64,000 bases of DNA, from contig NZ_BMMV01000012.1 in assembly GCF_014646115.1 (NCBI RefSeq), forward strand, positions 1 to 64,000. The letters run 5' to 3'. The notes under the pieces were generated by a model that saw nothing but the letters and a program-made list of their open reading frames with translations, made no database searches and was not told the DNA's origin. This DNA comes from Streptomyces camponoticapitis (GTDB taxonomy: Bacteria > Actinomycetota > Actinomycetes > Streptomycetales > Streptomycetaceae). Of the stretch, positions 16,758-25,798 are shown one piece after another. Both the position numbers and the translations under genes were made by a program. Within the stretch, counting starts at the first letter, position 1. Every line of letters begins with the position of its first letter.

Positions 16758-17603
16758 GTGCCAAAGACGAACAAGGCGAAGCCGGGCAAAGCCAGACGCG
16801 CCAAGAAGCAGCACGAGCAGGTTCCGCCCGACGAGAAGGGGCTGGACTTCGCGCGGTCCTGGGTCGAATTCCCTGATCCGGCGGACGACGACCAGGTCTT
16901 CCGGTGCGACCTGACCTGGCTCACCTCACGCTGGACCTGCATCTTCGGCAGCGGCTGCCAGGGCATCGAGGCGGGCCGCGCCGACGACGGCTGCTGCACG
17001 CTGGGGGCGCACTTCTCCGACGAGGACGACGAGAAACGGGTCGCCGGGCAGGTGAAACGGCTCACGCCGGAGCTGTGGCAGTTCCACGACGTGGGGGCCG
17101 AAAGCGGCTGGGTGGAGACGGACGACGAGGGCGCCCGCAAGACGCGCCGCTGGGACGGCTCCTGCGTCTTCCAGAACCGGCCCGGTTTCGCGGGCGGCGC
17201 GGGCTGCGCGCTGCACATCCTGGCGCTGCGGGAGGACCGCGAGCCGCTGGAGACGAAGCCCGACGTCTGCTGGCAGTTGCCGGTCCGGCGTACGTACGAC
17301 TGGATCGAGCGGCCGGACGAGTCGCGGGTGCTCCAGGTGACGATCGGCGAGTACGACCGGCGGGGCTGGGGCCCCGGCGGGCACGATCTGCACTGGTGGT
17401 GCACATCGGCGACGTCGGCGCACGGGGCGGGCGAGCCGGTGTACCGGACGTACGGGCCCGAGCTGACGGAGCTGATGGGCAAGGCGGGGTACGACACGCT
17501 GGTCGAGCTCTGTGAGGCACGGCTGGCGAGCGCGCTGCCGCTCGTCGCTCCGCACCCGGCGGACCCCGACCCGGGAACGCCCGCGACCGCGCCCTCGGCC
17601 TGA
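16758..17603 (+). CDS. Cys-rich protein resembling YkgJ/DUF3109 metal-cluster proteins
   Basis: A 281-residue soluble protein with a lysine-rich N terminus. Cys residues cluster as FRC..WTC..SGC..DGCC, then GSC..AGCALHIL..DVCWQLPVR, an arrangement like the zinc- or iron-chelating YkgJ/DUF3109 group. No enzyme is recognised. The start is GTG 16758: TACGCT sits 6 nt before it and there is no Shine-Dalgarno sequence, so a leaderless mRNA is likely. It is divergent from the Ppx/GppA gene. The family link is from Cys spacing only. Confidence 0.6.
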   Translation: MPKTNKAKPGKARRAKKQHEQVPPDEKGLDFARSWVEFPDPADDDQVFRCDLTWLTSRWTCIFGSGCQGIEAGRADDGCCTLGAHFSDEDDEKRVAGQVKRLTPELWQFHDVGAESGWVETDDEGARKTRRWDGSCVFQNRPGFAGGAGCALHILALREDREPLETKPDVCWQLPVRRTYDWIERPDESRVLQVTIGEYDRRGWGPGGHDLHWWCTSATSAHGAGEPVYRTYGPELTELMGKAGYDTLVELCEARLASALPLVAPHPADPDPGTPATAPSA

Positions 17604-17736
17604 CGGCGGAGGACGGCGGTCTCCGCAGGGACGCAGAGCCGTCTTGAGGGCCGGGGCGCCGACCCCGGCACCGAGGACGGCTACGCGATACGTACGGCGG
17701 TCGTCGTCGGCCACGGCTTCCGCGGCTTCGGACGGC

Positions 17737-19632
17737 TCAGGTGGACTCGGGAGCCCTGTCCGACCCGTCCGCCCCGTCCGGGCCGCCCGGGTCGGTCGGC
17801 CCGGACGGGTCTCCGGGCGTGCTCGGGTCGCCCGTGCCGGGCGGCGGGTCAGTCGGATCCCCCGTGCCGGGAGGCGGATCGGTGGGGTCGGTCGGCCCCG
17901 GATCGGTCGGGCCGCCCGGGTCGCTCGGGCCGGGGCCGCCCGTGCCCGGCGGCGGTGAGGAGGGCGGGCGCGTCGGATGCGTCGGCCGGCCGGGACCCGG
18001 TCCCGGGCCTGGATCCCACGAGGACGGCGGCCTGGCACCGTAACCGCTGATCGCGACCGCCGACCCCGACGGGCTCAGCCCGATACGGGCGCGCCACGGG
18101 CCGGAGGGCTCGCGCGAGTGGTCCACGTGGACGTGGACGGTCACCGACCTGCCGGGGGCGAGCGTGCCGGACGTACGGCTCAGCCGCAGCCAGGACGCGC
18201 CGGTCCAGGCCGACCACGAGACCGGCTCGCCGCCGGTCGCGGTGAGCGTGATCCTCGTACGGTCGCCGGTCGACTCGGCCGTCACGGCGAGCCGTCCCGA
18301 ACCGGCTCCGGGCGTGCCGGGCGGGCCGCCCGTGCCGTCGCTGATGACCTCGACGGAGACGTCCGGGTCCTGGCTGCCACCGTCGAAGGGGCCGCCGGAG
18401 CGGGTCTCGGCGTTGCCCGCGTTCTCGTAGATGTCGTACGGATCGGCGCCCTGCGCGCCGCGCCGCTCCGCGTCACCGGCGCTGACCGATGTCCCGCCGT
18501 GGCCCTCCCCGGTCGGCGGCGCGCCCCGGTACGCCGCCCACAGGGCGAGCACGGGCGCGGCGACGACGGTCGCCACGACGGTGGTCGTGACGGCCCGCGC
18601 GCGCAGCCGGTCACGGCGGGCGGCGCGGTCCTTGGGGTCCATGGGGAAGCCGTTGCGGCCGAACCGCGGGGTGGTGGCACGGGCGCGCGGGGTGTTCGTC
18701 ATGGCGTGGTACGCCGCCTGCCGAGGGGCTTCGACCAGCGGCAGGACGGCGGGTGACGAGGCCCAGGAGGGCACGCCCGACGAGCTGGGCCGGGCGGCGC
18801 GCCTGGAGGCGGCCGAGCCGGGCCAGGGGCCCGTGGCCTCGGCGCGGTCGGCGGCGCGGCGGCAGCGCGGGCAGTCGTCCACGTGCCGGACCAGCTCGCG
18901 GCGGAGCGCGGCCGAGAGAAGCACCTGGTCGTCGCCGGTGAGCTGGGCGACGGCGGGGCAGTTGCCCGTCTCGACCACGGCGAGCGCGGCCCTGGTGCGC
19001 TCGACCTCACAGGCGGCCGAGTTGAGCAGTTCGCCCGCGGGCAGCCGCTCCATGGACAGGACCGCGGCGACGTCGCGCGCGCTGAGCCCGTGGCGTACGG
19101 CCAGTTCGAGCGCTTCGCGCTGTTCGGGTGTCGTGCCGGCGGCCTCGGGCCAGGCCAGCATGGCGAGTTCACGCCGACGGCGGGCGGCGAGCTCCGGCGG
19201 CAGGGAGTCGTGGGACTTGCTCTCGGCCGGATCCGGCTCTCGACGGCCGGTGTGCGCCCCCGGGCGGCTCGCACGCTGTTCACCGAGCCGGCGCAGACAG
19301 GCCCACCGGGCGAGTGCGTAGAGCCAGGCCCTGCGCTCCCCCTCGCCCCCGGGGCAACGCCCGTAGTGGCGTTCGGAGATGGCCAGGACCTGGCCCAGCA
19401 CCTCGGTCGCGGCGTCGTGGTCGCAGAGCACGGAGAGGCAGTACGTGAACAGCCCGTCCAGATAGGGCTCGTACCGCACGGGGGGCCGGCGGGTGTCCGG
19501 CGCGTTCGTATCCGGGCTGTGCGGCTCCGGCCGGTGGGTTCCCGACCGGTGCGAACCCGATCGGGGCGCGCGACGGGGCGCACGGTGTGCGCCGGTGGTG
19601 TGTGCGGGGGGCTCCAGTCTGCTGCTCGTCAC
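17737..19632 (-). CDS. Sigma-like / anti-sigma zinc finger / membrane / BACON-domain fusion protein
   Basis: A 631-residue single polypeptide. Residues about 50-120 resemble ECF sigma region 2 and about 150-215 resemble region 4 (EQREALELAVRHGLSARDV). A ZAS-type anti-sigma zinc finger follows (His250, Cys254, Cys257 in HVDDCPRCRR). One membrane helix spans about 348-368. The outside part has a BACON-like beta domain (about 460-540, WLRLSRTSGTLAPGRSVTV) and a Pro/Gly/Asp/Thr-rich tail. GTG 19632 is chosen because TACCGT lies 6 nt upstream, predicting a leaderless mRNA; a GTG at 19659 is in frame. Whether the sigma-like part can still bind polymerase or DNA is unknown. It is divergent from radA. 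Confidence 0.75.
   Translation of the reverse strand: MTSSRLEPPAHTTGAHRAPRRAPRSGSHRSGTHRPEPHSPDTNAPDTRRPPVRYEPYLDGLFTYCLSVLCDHDAATEVLGQVLAISERHYGRCPGGEGERRAWLYALARWACLRRLGEQRASRPGAHTGRREPDPAESKSHDSLPPELAARRRRELAMLAWPEAAGTTPEQREALELAVRHGLSARDVAAVLSMERLPAGELLNSAACEVERTRAALAVVETGNCPAVAQLTGDDQVLLSAALRRELVRHVDDCPRCRRAADRAEATGPWPGSAASRRAARPSSSGVPSWASSPAVLPLVEAPRQAAYHAMTNTPRARATTPRFGRNGFPMDPKDRAARRDRLRARAVTTTVVATVVAAPVLALWAAYRGAPPTGEGHGGTSVSAGDAERRGAQGADPYDIYENAGNAETRSGGPFDGGSQDPDVSVEVISDGTGGPPGTPGAGSGRLAVTAESTGDRTRITLTATGGEPVSWSAWTGASWLRLSRTSGTLAPGRSVTVHVHVDHSREPSGPWRARIGLSPSGSAVAISGYGARPPSSWDPGPGPGPGRPTHPTRPPSSPPPGTGGPGPSDPGGPTDPGPTDPTDPPPGTGDPTDPPPGTGDPSTPGDPSGPTDPGGPDGADGSDRAPEST
17831..17890 (-). 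repeat. Tandem 30-nt repeat coding the Pro/Gly/Asp tail
   Basis: Two adjacent 30-nt units beginning CCCGTGCCGGG (17831 and 17861, plus-strand reading) differ at a few third positions. They encode the repeated DPPPGTGDPT segment in the C-terminal tail of the BACON fusion. Such tails often span the cell wall. Confidence 0.7.
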
Positions 19633-19812
19633 CCGCCGACGGTAGACAGGGGAGCGCACAACCTTCCCGACGCTTGCCTACATTTAATCCGTACGGATGA
19701 AACGTCCGCCATGCCCGTATCTTCCTCACCGACGGCTCCCGGCCGGGAGCCGTCGGCGGGTGAAGTGACCACCGCGGCAAGGGTTGTCAGTGGTCGCCTA
19801 TACGGTGGCGCC

Positions 19813-21225
19813 ATGGCTGTCGCCCGTACGAAATCCGCCAAGGACCGGCCGTCCTACCGCTGCACCGACTGTGGTTGGACGACGGTCAAGTGGCTCGGCC
19901 GCTGCCCCGAGTGCCAGGCCTGGGGCACCGTCGAGGAGTACGGCGCGCCCGCCGTACGGACCACGGCGGTCGGACGCGTCAGCACGCCCGCCCTGCCGAT
20001 CGGCCAGGTCGACAGCCGGACGGCCACCGCCCGCTCGACGGGCGTGGACGAGCTGGACCGCGTCCTCGGCGGCGGCCTCGTGCCCGGAGCCGTCGTGCTG
20101 GTGGCCGGTGAACCGGGCGTCGGCAAGTCCACGCTCCTGCTGGACGTCGCGGCGAAGGCGGCGGACTCCGAGCACCGCACGCTCTATGTCACCGGCGAGG
20201 AGTCCGCGAGCCAGGTACGGCTGCGCGCGGACCGCATCAAGGCCATCGACGACCATCTCTATCTCGCGGCCGAGACGGACCTCTCCGCCGTCCTCGGGCA
20301 TCTCGACGCGGTCAAGCCGTCGCTGCTGATCCTGGACTCCGTACAGACGGTGGCATCGCCGGAGATCGACGGGGCGGCCGGCGGCATGGCCCAGGTCCGG
20401 GAAGTGGCGGGCGCGCTCATCCGGGTCTCCAAGGAGCGCGGCATGTCCACCCTGCTCGTCGGCCATGTCACCAAGGACGGCGCGATCGCCGGTCCCCGGC
20501 TGCTGGAGCACCTGGTGGACGTCGTGCTCTCCTTCGAGGGCGACCGGCACGCGCGGCTGCGGCTGGTGCGGGGCGTCAAGAACAGATACGGGACGACGGA
20601 CGAGGTCGGCTGCTTCGAGCTGCACGACGAGGGCATCACGGGCCTGGCCGACCCCTCCGGCCTCTTCCTCACCCGCCGGGACGAGCCGGTCCCCGGCACC
20701 TGCCTCACGGTCACCCTGGAAGGCCGCCGCCCGCTCGTCGCCGAGGTGCAGGCGCTGACGGTCGACTCCCAGATCCCCTCACCCCGGCGCACCACCTCGG
20801 GCCTGGAGACCTCCCGCGTCTCGATGATGCTGGCCGTCCTGGAGCAGCGCGGCCGGATCAGCGCGCTCGGCAAGCGCGACATCTACAGCGCGACGGTCGG
20901 CGGTGTGAAGCTCTCGGAGCCGGCCGCTGACCTGGCGATCGCGCTCGCCCTGGCCTCGGCGGCGAGCGACACCCCGCTGCCGAAGAACCTCGTCGCGATC
21001 GGCGAGGTGGGCCTCGCGGGCGAGGTCAGGAGGGTGACGGGCGTCCAGCGCCGACTCGCCGAGGCGCACCGGCTGGGCTTCACGCACGCCCTCGTCCCGA
21101 CCGATCCGGGGAAGGTCCCGGCCGGTATGAAGGTCACGGAAGTCGCCGACATGGGGGCGGCTCTCAGCGTGCTTCCGCGCCGGGGTCGCGCGGAGGCCCC
21201 ACGGGACGGCAAGGACCGCCGGTAG
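19813..21225 (+). CDS. radA: DNA repair protein RadA (Sms)
   Basis: RecA-related helicase/branch-migration factor for recombination intermediates. The 470-residue protein has the N-terminal C4 zinc finger (Cys17, 20, 31, 34), Walker A GEPGVGKST (99-107), the RadA-specific KNRYG motif and a C-terminal Lon-like domain without peptidase activity. ATG 19813 is the only start that gives the standard N terminus; TATACG lies 8 nt before it. It is followed 44 nt later by disA, a conserved pairing. Confidence 0.95.
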   Translation: MAVARTKSAKDRPSYRCTDCGWTTVKWLGRCPECQAWGTVEEYGAPAVRTTAVGRVSTPALPIGQVDSRTATARSTGVDELDRVLGGGLVPGAVVLVAGEPGVGKSTLLLDVAAKAADSEHRTLYVTGEESASQVRLRADRIKAIDDHLYLAAETDLSAVLGHLDAVKPSLLILDSVQTVASPEIDGAAGGMAQVREVAGALIRVSKERGMSTLLVGHVTKDGAIAGPRLLEHLVDVVLSFEGDRHARLRLVRGVKNRYGTTDEVGCFELHDEGITGLADPSGLFLTRRDEPVPGTCLTVTLEGRRPLVAEVQALTVDSQIPSPRRTTSGLETSRVSMMLAVLEQRGRISALGKRDIYSATVGGVKLSEPAADLAIALALASAASDTPLPKNLVAIGEVGLAGEVRRVTGVQRRLAEAHRLGFTHALVPTDPGKVPAGMKVTEVADMGAALSVLPRRGRAEAPRDGKDRR

Positions 21226-21269
21226 ACTTTGCCCTGGTCTCGCCCATCCGTACGAGCCGGAGGAGTGCA

Positions 21270-22403
21270 GTGGCAGCCAACGACCGGGCAGCAGCACCCG
21301 GAAAATCCGGTGCCGGCTCCGGTGGATCCGGCACCGAAGCGCTGATGCGCGCCTCACTGAGCGCCGTAGCGCCCGGCAAGGCGCTGCGTGACGGCCTGGA
21401 GCGGATCCTCCGGGGGAACACCGGTGGTCTCATCGTCCTGGGCATGGACAAGACCGTCGAGGCGATGTGCACGGGCGGCTTCGTGCTGGACGTGGAATTC
21501 ACCGCTACGAGGCTCCGTGAGCTGTGCAAGCTCGACGGCGCGCTCATCCTCGACAAAGACATCACCAAGATTCTGCGGGCCGGTGTCCAGCTCGTCCCCG
21601 ACGCCTCCATCCCGACCGAGGAGACCGGCACCCGCCACCGCACGGCGGACCGGGTGTCCAAGCAGTGCGGGTTCCCCGTCATCTCGGTCTCGCAGTCGAT
21701 GCGGCTGATCGCGCTGTACGTGGACGGGGAGCGACGGGTCCTTGAGGAGTCGGCGGCGATCCTGTCGCGCGCCAACCAGGCCCTGGCGACCCTGGAGCGG
21801 TACAAGCTCCGGCTGGACGAGGTCGCCGGCACGCTCTCCGCGCTGGAGATCGAGGACCTGGTGACGGTCCGGGACGTGACGGCGGTCTCGCAGCGCCTGG
21901 AGATGGTGCGCAGGATCGCCACGGAGATCGCGGAGTACGTGGTCGAGCTGGGCACCGACGGGCGGCTTCTCGCCCTCCAGCTCGACGAGTTGATCGCGGG
22001 CGTCGAGCCGGAGCGCGAGCTGGTCGTACGGGACTACGTGCCCGAGCCGACGGCGAAGCGGTCTCGTACGGTCGCCGAGGCGATGACGGAGCTGGACGCG
22101 CTCTCCCACACCGAGCTGCTGGAACTGCCCGTCGTCGCGAGGGCGTTGGGCTACAGCGGATCGCCCGAGACGCTCGACTCGGCGGTCTCGCCGCGCGGTT
22201 ACCGGCTGCTGGCCAAGGTGCCGCGGCTGCCGGGCGCGATCATCGAGCGGCTGGTCGAGCACTTCGGCGGGCTGCAGAAGCTGCTCGCGGCGAGCGTCGA
22301 CGATCTCCAGACGGTGGACGGGGTGGGCGAGGCGCGGGCGCGCAGCGTGCGCGAGGGCCTGTCGCGGCTGGCGGAGTCGTCCATCCTGGAGCGGTACGTC
22401 TGA
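21270..22403 (+). CDS. disA: DNA integrity scanning protein, diadenylate cyclase
   Basis: Makes the second messenger c-di-AMP from two ATP and scans DNA for branched structures. The 377-residue protein has the DAC domain with DGA (89-91) and RHRTA (122-126), a helical linker, and a C-terminal helix-hairpin-helix DNA-binding domain (LQTVDGVGEARARSVREGL). GTG 21270 follows CGGAGGAGTGCA. Downstream of radA, as in Bacillus and mycobacteria, where RadA modulates DisA activity. A very strong hairpin closes the unit. In Streptomyces, c-di-AMP controls osmotic balance and cell-wall hydrolases. Confidence 0.95.
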   Translation: MAANDRAAAPGKSGAGSGGSGTEALMRASLSAVAPGKALRDGLERILRGNTGGLIVLGMDKTVEAMCTGGFVLDVEFTATRLRELCKLDGALILDKDITKILRAGVQLVPDASIPTEETGTRHRTADRVSKQCGFPVISVSQSMRLIALYVDGERRVLEESAAILSRANQALATLERYKLRLDEVAGTLSALEIEDLVTVRDVTAVSQRLEMVRRIATEIAEYVVELGTDGRLLALQLDELIAGVEPERELVVRDYVPEPTAKRSRTVAEAMTELDALSHTELLELPVVARALGYSGSPETLDSAVSPRGYRLLAKVPRLPGAIIERLVEHFGGLQKLLAASVDDLQTVDGVGEARARSVREGLSRLAESSILERYV

Positions 22404-22427
22404 CATACGGGCAGGCGCCCGCGTGTG

Positions 22428-22476
22428 TGAGGAGGGCCGCACCACCGCGCAATGCGCGGTGGTGCGGCCCTCCTCA
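22428..22476. terminator. Strong bidirectional terminator between disA and the convergent gene
   Basis: Two perfect 23-nt inverted arms (22428-22450 and 22454-22476) enclose a 3-nt AAT loop. The pairing extends outward with few mismatches for roughly ten more positions. It lies between convergent genes and serves both. It is among the longest perfect palindromes in the window. Confidence 0.85.
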
Positions 22477-22530
22477 CGTACGCGGGTCGCCTCGTCGGCG
22501 GGCGGTTGTCGTCAGCGGGTCGCCGAGTGG

Positions 22531-23385
22531 TCAGTCCTTGTCCAGCCGGATCGACGTCTGGCCCTGCTTCACGGTCGCGCCGGGCGCCGCCGCCTCGACC
22601 AGGTACGTGCCGGGCTTGGCCTTGCCGGGCGGGGGTGTGGCGCACTGCGGGACGCTCCGCGTGAGGTCCCAGACCACGGTCCGCGTCACCGTCCCGCCCG
22701 CCGGCACCTTCAGCAGCAACTGGCCGATCTTGGGACAGTCCTTGGAGGACCAGATCTCGTCGCTCTCGGAGTTCGTGACGGTCAGCACCACGGACTTCGG
22801 CCCGAGGTCCGCCTTGCAGTCCTTCCCCGACCCGTTGGTGGCCACGAGCCTGAACGAGGGCTTCTCGCCGGGCTCGTAGGCGACCTTGCGGCTCTCCAGC
22901 TTCACGGTCAGCGAACTCGGCGCGCAGTTGGGAAGACTCGATCCGACCGGTACCTGCTCACCGGTGGTGCTGCCGTTCGCGCCGTCACCGGCACTGCCGC
23001 CGCTGCCGCCGCTCGCCGCGCCGCCGCCGGAGCCGGCCGAACCGCCCGTACCAGCGCCGCCGTTGCCGCCACCGGCGCCGCCGTCGGAGCCCGCGCCCGC
23101 GTCCGTACCGCCGCTTCCGGGGCCGTCGCTCCCACCGGTCTCGCCCGACTCGTCGCGCCCGCCCGGCTGTTCACTGATCGCGGGTCCGGATCCGGAGGGT
23201 CCGGGGGTGATCGAGGGAGGGGGAGTATCGCCGTTCGCGCCGTCGTCGCGCTTCTTTCCGCCGTCGTCACCACCGGAGGTGACGACCCATACGACGAGCA
23301 ACGCGAGCAGCGCGATCAGAGTCGCCGCTACTGCCCTCCGTCGCCAGTAGATGGAGGAGGGAAGCGGCCCGACCGGATTGCGCAT
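22531..23385 (-). CDS. Membrane-anchored surface protein with long Gly/Ser linker
   Basis: A 284-residue protein of unknown function. A basic N terminus (SSIYWRRR) precedes one membrane helix (AVAATLIALLALLVVWVV). Then comes a roughly 110-residue low-complexity Gly/Ser/Ala/Asp linker, and a compact C-terminal domain with four Cys (NCAPSS, KDCKADL, KDCPKIG, PQCATPP) and an immunoglobulin-like strand pattern (KVAYEPGEKPSFRLVATN). The domain is likely outside the cell. ATG 23385 is preferred. No neighbour reveals the role. Confidence 0.7.
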   Translation of the reverse strand: MRNPVGPLPSSIYWRRRAVAATLIALLALLVVWVVTSGGDDGGKKRDDGANGDTPPPSITPGPSGSGPAISEQPGGRDESGETGGSDGPGSGGTDAGAGSDGGAGGGNGGAGTGGSAGSGGGAASGGSGGSAGDGANGSTTGEQVPVGSSLPNCAPSSLTVKLESRKVAYEPGEKPSFRLVATNGSGKDCKADLGPKSVVLTVTNSESDEIWSSKDCPKIGQLLLKVPAGGTVTRTVVWDLTRSVPQCATPPPGKAKPGTYLVEAAAPGATVKQGQTSIRLDKD

Positions 23386-23575
23386 AGATCCCACGGCGCA
23401 ACTCTACGAGAGTTCAGCGCCAACTCCCGCCCCACATGGCGCTCGTCTCGCAAGTTTTACGGATCATCATCATGCGAAGGGCGCCCGGCCTGGCCCCACT
23501 TATCACTTTCGTCAGGGGTTCGGCCGCCGATGGCAAGATGCGTGAGCGGTGGGTCGGAGGGTACGGTCCGTGCCC

Positions 23576-24379
23576 ATGGACCCCTCCGTCACCAGCGGCC
23601 TTTACCGCGACATTACCGATCTCGCCCATCAATCGCCGTCATGGGTACGGCACTTCGTCGAGATCGGGACGGAGGCCGTGATCGTCATCCTGGGAGTTCT
23701 GTTTCTCGCCAGTTGGTGGCGCACGCGTTCCGCAGACTCACGGGCCATGGCCAGGGCGGTAGTTGGGCCGCTGGCGACCGCCGTCGCTTATGTGTGCAGC
23801 GAATTGGCCAAGAGCGCCATCCAGGAGGAGCGGCCGTGTCGCGCGGTCTCCGGCGCCGCCGCGTCGTTGGCGACCTGCCCGCCGGTCGGCGACTGGTCGT
23901 TCCCCAGCAACCACTCGACCATCGCCGCCGCCTCGGCGATCGCGCTCGCCATCGCCTGGCGGGCGATCGCGTTCCTGACGATCCCGCTGGCGCTCTTCGC
24001 CGCCTTCTCGCGGGTCTTCGTCGGCGTGCACTATCCGCATGACGTGGCGGTGGGGCTGCTGCTCGGCGGGCTGGTCGCGACGCTCGTGGTCCTGGCGCTG
24101 ACGCGACCCGCGCGGGTGCTGATCGAGACGATGCGGATGAGCCGTACGGGAGTGGTGGTCTGGTTCGCGGGACCGGGGCCGCGTGTTCCGCGGGTCACCG
24201 GACTGGCCACCGGCGCTCCGGGCTCGGGCTCGGGGTCCGGACCGGGCTCGGGGCAGGGAATGGGCTCGGGGCAGGGCCACGCCGCGGACTACCGCGCGGC
24301 GGGCCGGCCCGGAAACGGGGCGGCGGAAGACCCCGGCGCGCTCGGCCGACAGGGCGAAAGGCCCAATTCGCGCTTCTGA
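23576..24379 (+). CDS. PAP2-family membrane phosphatase
   Basis: A 267-residue integral membrane phosphatase. The three PAP2 motifs are present: KSAIQEERPCR (K-x6-RP), PSNHS, and SRVFVGVHYPHD (SR-x5-H-x3-D). Several membrane segments surround them. The C-terminal 70 residues are a Gly/Ser/Gln-rich cytoplasmic-looking tail. Family members dephosphorylate lipid phosphates such as undecaprenyl diphosphate or phosphatidic acid. TACGGT lies 8 nt before ATG 23576, a possible leaderless start. Confidence 0.85.
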   Translation: MDPSVTSGLYRDITDLAHQSPSWVRHFVEIGTEAVIVILGVLFLASWWRTRSADSRAMARAVVGPLATAVAYVCSELAKSAIQEERPCRAVSGAAASLATCPPVGDWSFPSNHSTIAAASAIALAIAWRAIAFLTIPLALFAAFSRVFVGVHYPHDVAVGLLLGGLVATLVVLALTRPARVLIETMRMSRTGVVVWFAGPGPRVPRVTGLATGAPGSGSGSGPGSGQGMGSGQGHAADYRAAGRPGNGAAEDPGALGRQGERPNSRF

Positions 24380-24546
24380 GCCCACCCGGTTCATGTGCGG
24401 TCCGCACACCGCTCACCCCCGGTCGGCCGGTACCGTACGAGTCCCGACGCGCCCCCTTCGCGCCCCCGTCACCACCCCGCGACGACCGGCCCACAGCGGG
24501 CGGCTGCACCGCCCCCACCGTCGAACGTGCCAGGATCGGCTCTGTC

Positions 24547-25467
24547 ATGACTGCGACTCCTGCGACTTCCGCGACCACGGCGCCGGCCATCGCCCCGGCC
24601 GCCCTTCACGACCCCGTCATCGCGTGGTTCGACGCGCACGCCCGCGACCTGCCCTGGCGCCGCCCCGACACGGGCGCCTGGGGCGTGATGGTCAGCGAGT
24701 TCATGCTCCAGCAGACCCCGGTCGCCCGGGTGCTCCCGGTGTACGAACAGTGGCTCGCGCGCTGGCCACGCCCTGCCGACCTGGCCGCCGAGGCGCCCGG
24801 CGAAGCGGTACGCGCCTGGGGCAGACTCGGCTATCCGCGCCGGGCGCTGCGGCTGCACGGGGCGGCCCTGGCGATAACGGAGCGGTTCGGCGGCGACGTA
24901 CCGCGCGAGCACAGCCAGTTGCTCGCGCTGCCCGGGATCGGCGAGTACACGGCGGCCGCCGTGGCCTCGTTCGCGTACGGGCAACGGCACGCCGTCCTCG
25001 ACACGAACGTGCGGCGCGTCTTCGCGCGCGCGGCCGCCGGTATCCAGTACCCGCCGAACGCGACGACGGCCGCCGAGCGCAAACTGGCCCGCGCGCTCCT
25101 GCCCGCCCACGAGCCGACGGCCGCCCGCTGGGCCGCCGCCTCCATGGAGCTCGGCGCACTCGTCTGCACCTCGAAGAACGAGGACTGCGCACGCTGCCCG
25201 ATCGCCTCGCAGTGCGCCTGGCGGCTGGCCGGCAAACCCGCGCACCAGGGGCCGGCCCGGCGCGGCCAGACCTACGCGGGCACGGACCGGCAGGTGCGCG
25301 GCAAGCTGCTCGCCGTGCTGCGCGAGGCGGTGGCGCCGGTACCGCTCGCGGTGCTCGACGCCGTGTGGGAGGAACCGGTGCAGCGGGCCAGGGCGCTGGA
25401 CGGGCTCGTGGCCGACGGGCTGGTCGAACCGATGGCGGACGATCTGTACCGGCTGCCGCTGACCTGA
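24547..25467 (+). CDS. mutY: A/G-specific adenine glycosylase
   Basis: Base-excision repair enzyme that removes adenine opposite 8-oxoguanine. The 306-residue protein has MVSEFMLQQTPVARV with the catalytic Glu, helix-hairpin-helix LPGIGEYTAAAVASFAYG followed by the conserved Asp in LDTNVRRVFAR, and a [4Fe-4S] motif C-x6-C-x2-C-x5-C (CTSKNEDCARCPIASQC). It is shorter than E. coli MutY and has no clear NUDIX-like C-terminal domain, typical of actinobacteria. A GC-rich hairpin ends the unit. Confidence 0.95.
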   Translation: MTATPATSATTAPAIAPAALHDPVIAWFDAHARDLPWRRPDTGAWGVMVSEFMLQQTPVARVLPVYEQWLARWPRPADLAAEAPGEAVRAWGRLGYPRRALRLHGAALAITERFGGDVPREHSQLLALPGIGEYTAAAVASFAYGQRHAVLDTNVRRVFARAAAGIQYPPNATTAAERKLARALLPAHEPTAARWAAASMELGALVCTSKNEDCARCPIASQCAWRLAGKPAHQGPARRGQTYAGTDRQVRGKLLAVLREAVAPVPLAVLDAVWEEPVQRARALDGLVADGLVEPMADDLYRLPLT

Positions 25468-25514
25468 CCGCCGCGCCCCACCTGATTGGACCGCGCCGCC
25501 CCAATCGGCCGGTT

Positions 25515-25539
25515 CGGCCGGCCCCCTCCGGGCCGGCCG
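25515..25539 (+). terminator. mutY terminator hairpin
   Basis: CGGCCGGCCC (25515-25524) and GGGCCGGCCG (25530-25539) form a perfect 10-bp stem with a CCTCC loop, 48 nt after the mutY stop, followed by TTCGTCTGTCC. Confidence 0.7.
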
Positions 25540-25570
25540 TTCGTCTGTCCCGGCGCCCGTTCGTCCCGCC

Positions 25571-25630
25571 GTTCGTCCGCTGCTTCGTCCGCTGCTTCGT
25601 CCGTTACTTCGCTCGTTACTTCGCTCGTTA
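25571..25630. repeat. 12-nt tandem repeat, five units
   Basis: Five consecutive 12-nt units related to CTTCGTCCGCTG and CTTCGCTCGTTA start at 25571, 25583, 25595, 25607 and 25619. Neighbouring copies are identical or differ by a few bases. It lies in noncoding DNA between mutY and sigE; function unknown, possibly a slippage-prone tract. Confidence 0.7.
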
Positions 25631-25798
25631 CTCGTTCGCCCGTTCCATCCCCGCCGTTACACAACCGATGGATGTCCGTGCGCCCGCCGACGGCTGGCGC
25701 GCACGGCCTCGTGACAACCCCTCCGTAACTTCTGGAACGTCAGTGAAGAACACGGCAGCGCGGCACACGGTGCAGTTCACGGGGTGGAGGCGGTTGGC

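Larger units (their letters stand above)
25468..25798. other. Intergenic region between mutY and sigE
   Basis: No gene is supported here. It holds the mutY terminator (25515-25539), a 12-nt tandem repeat (25571-25630) and the presumed sigE promoter between about 25700 and 25790. The minus-strand frame across the repeat has no ribosome site or recognisable domain. In S. coelicolor the sigE promoter is driven by CseB; I see no motif I could call a CseB site with confidence. Confidence 0.6.

Noticed and set aside
25571..25630. CRISPR array
   Set aside because: Units are 12 nt and contiguous with no spacers, so this is a simple tandem repeat; no cas genes are present.
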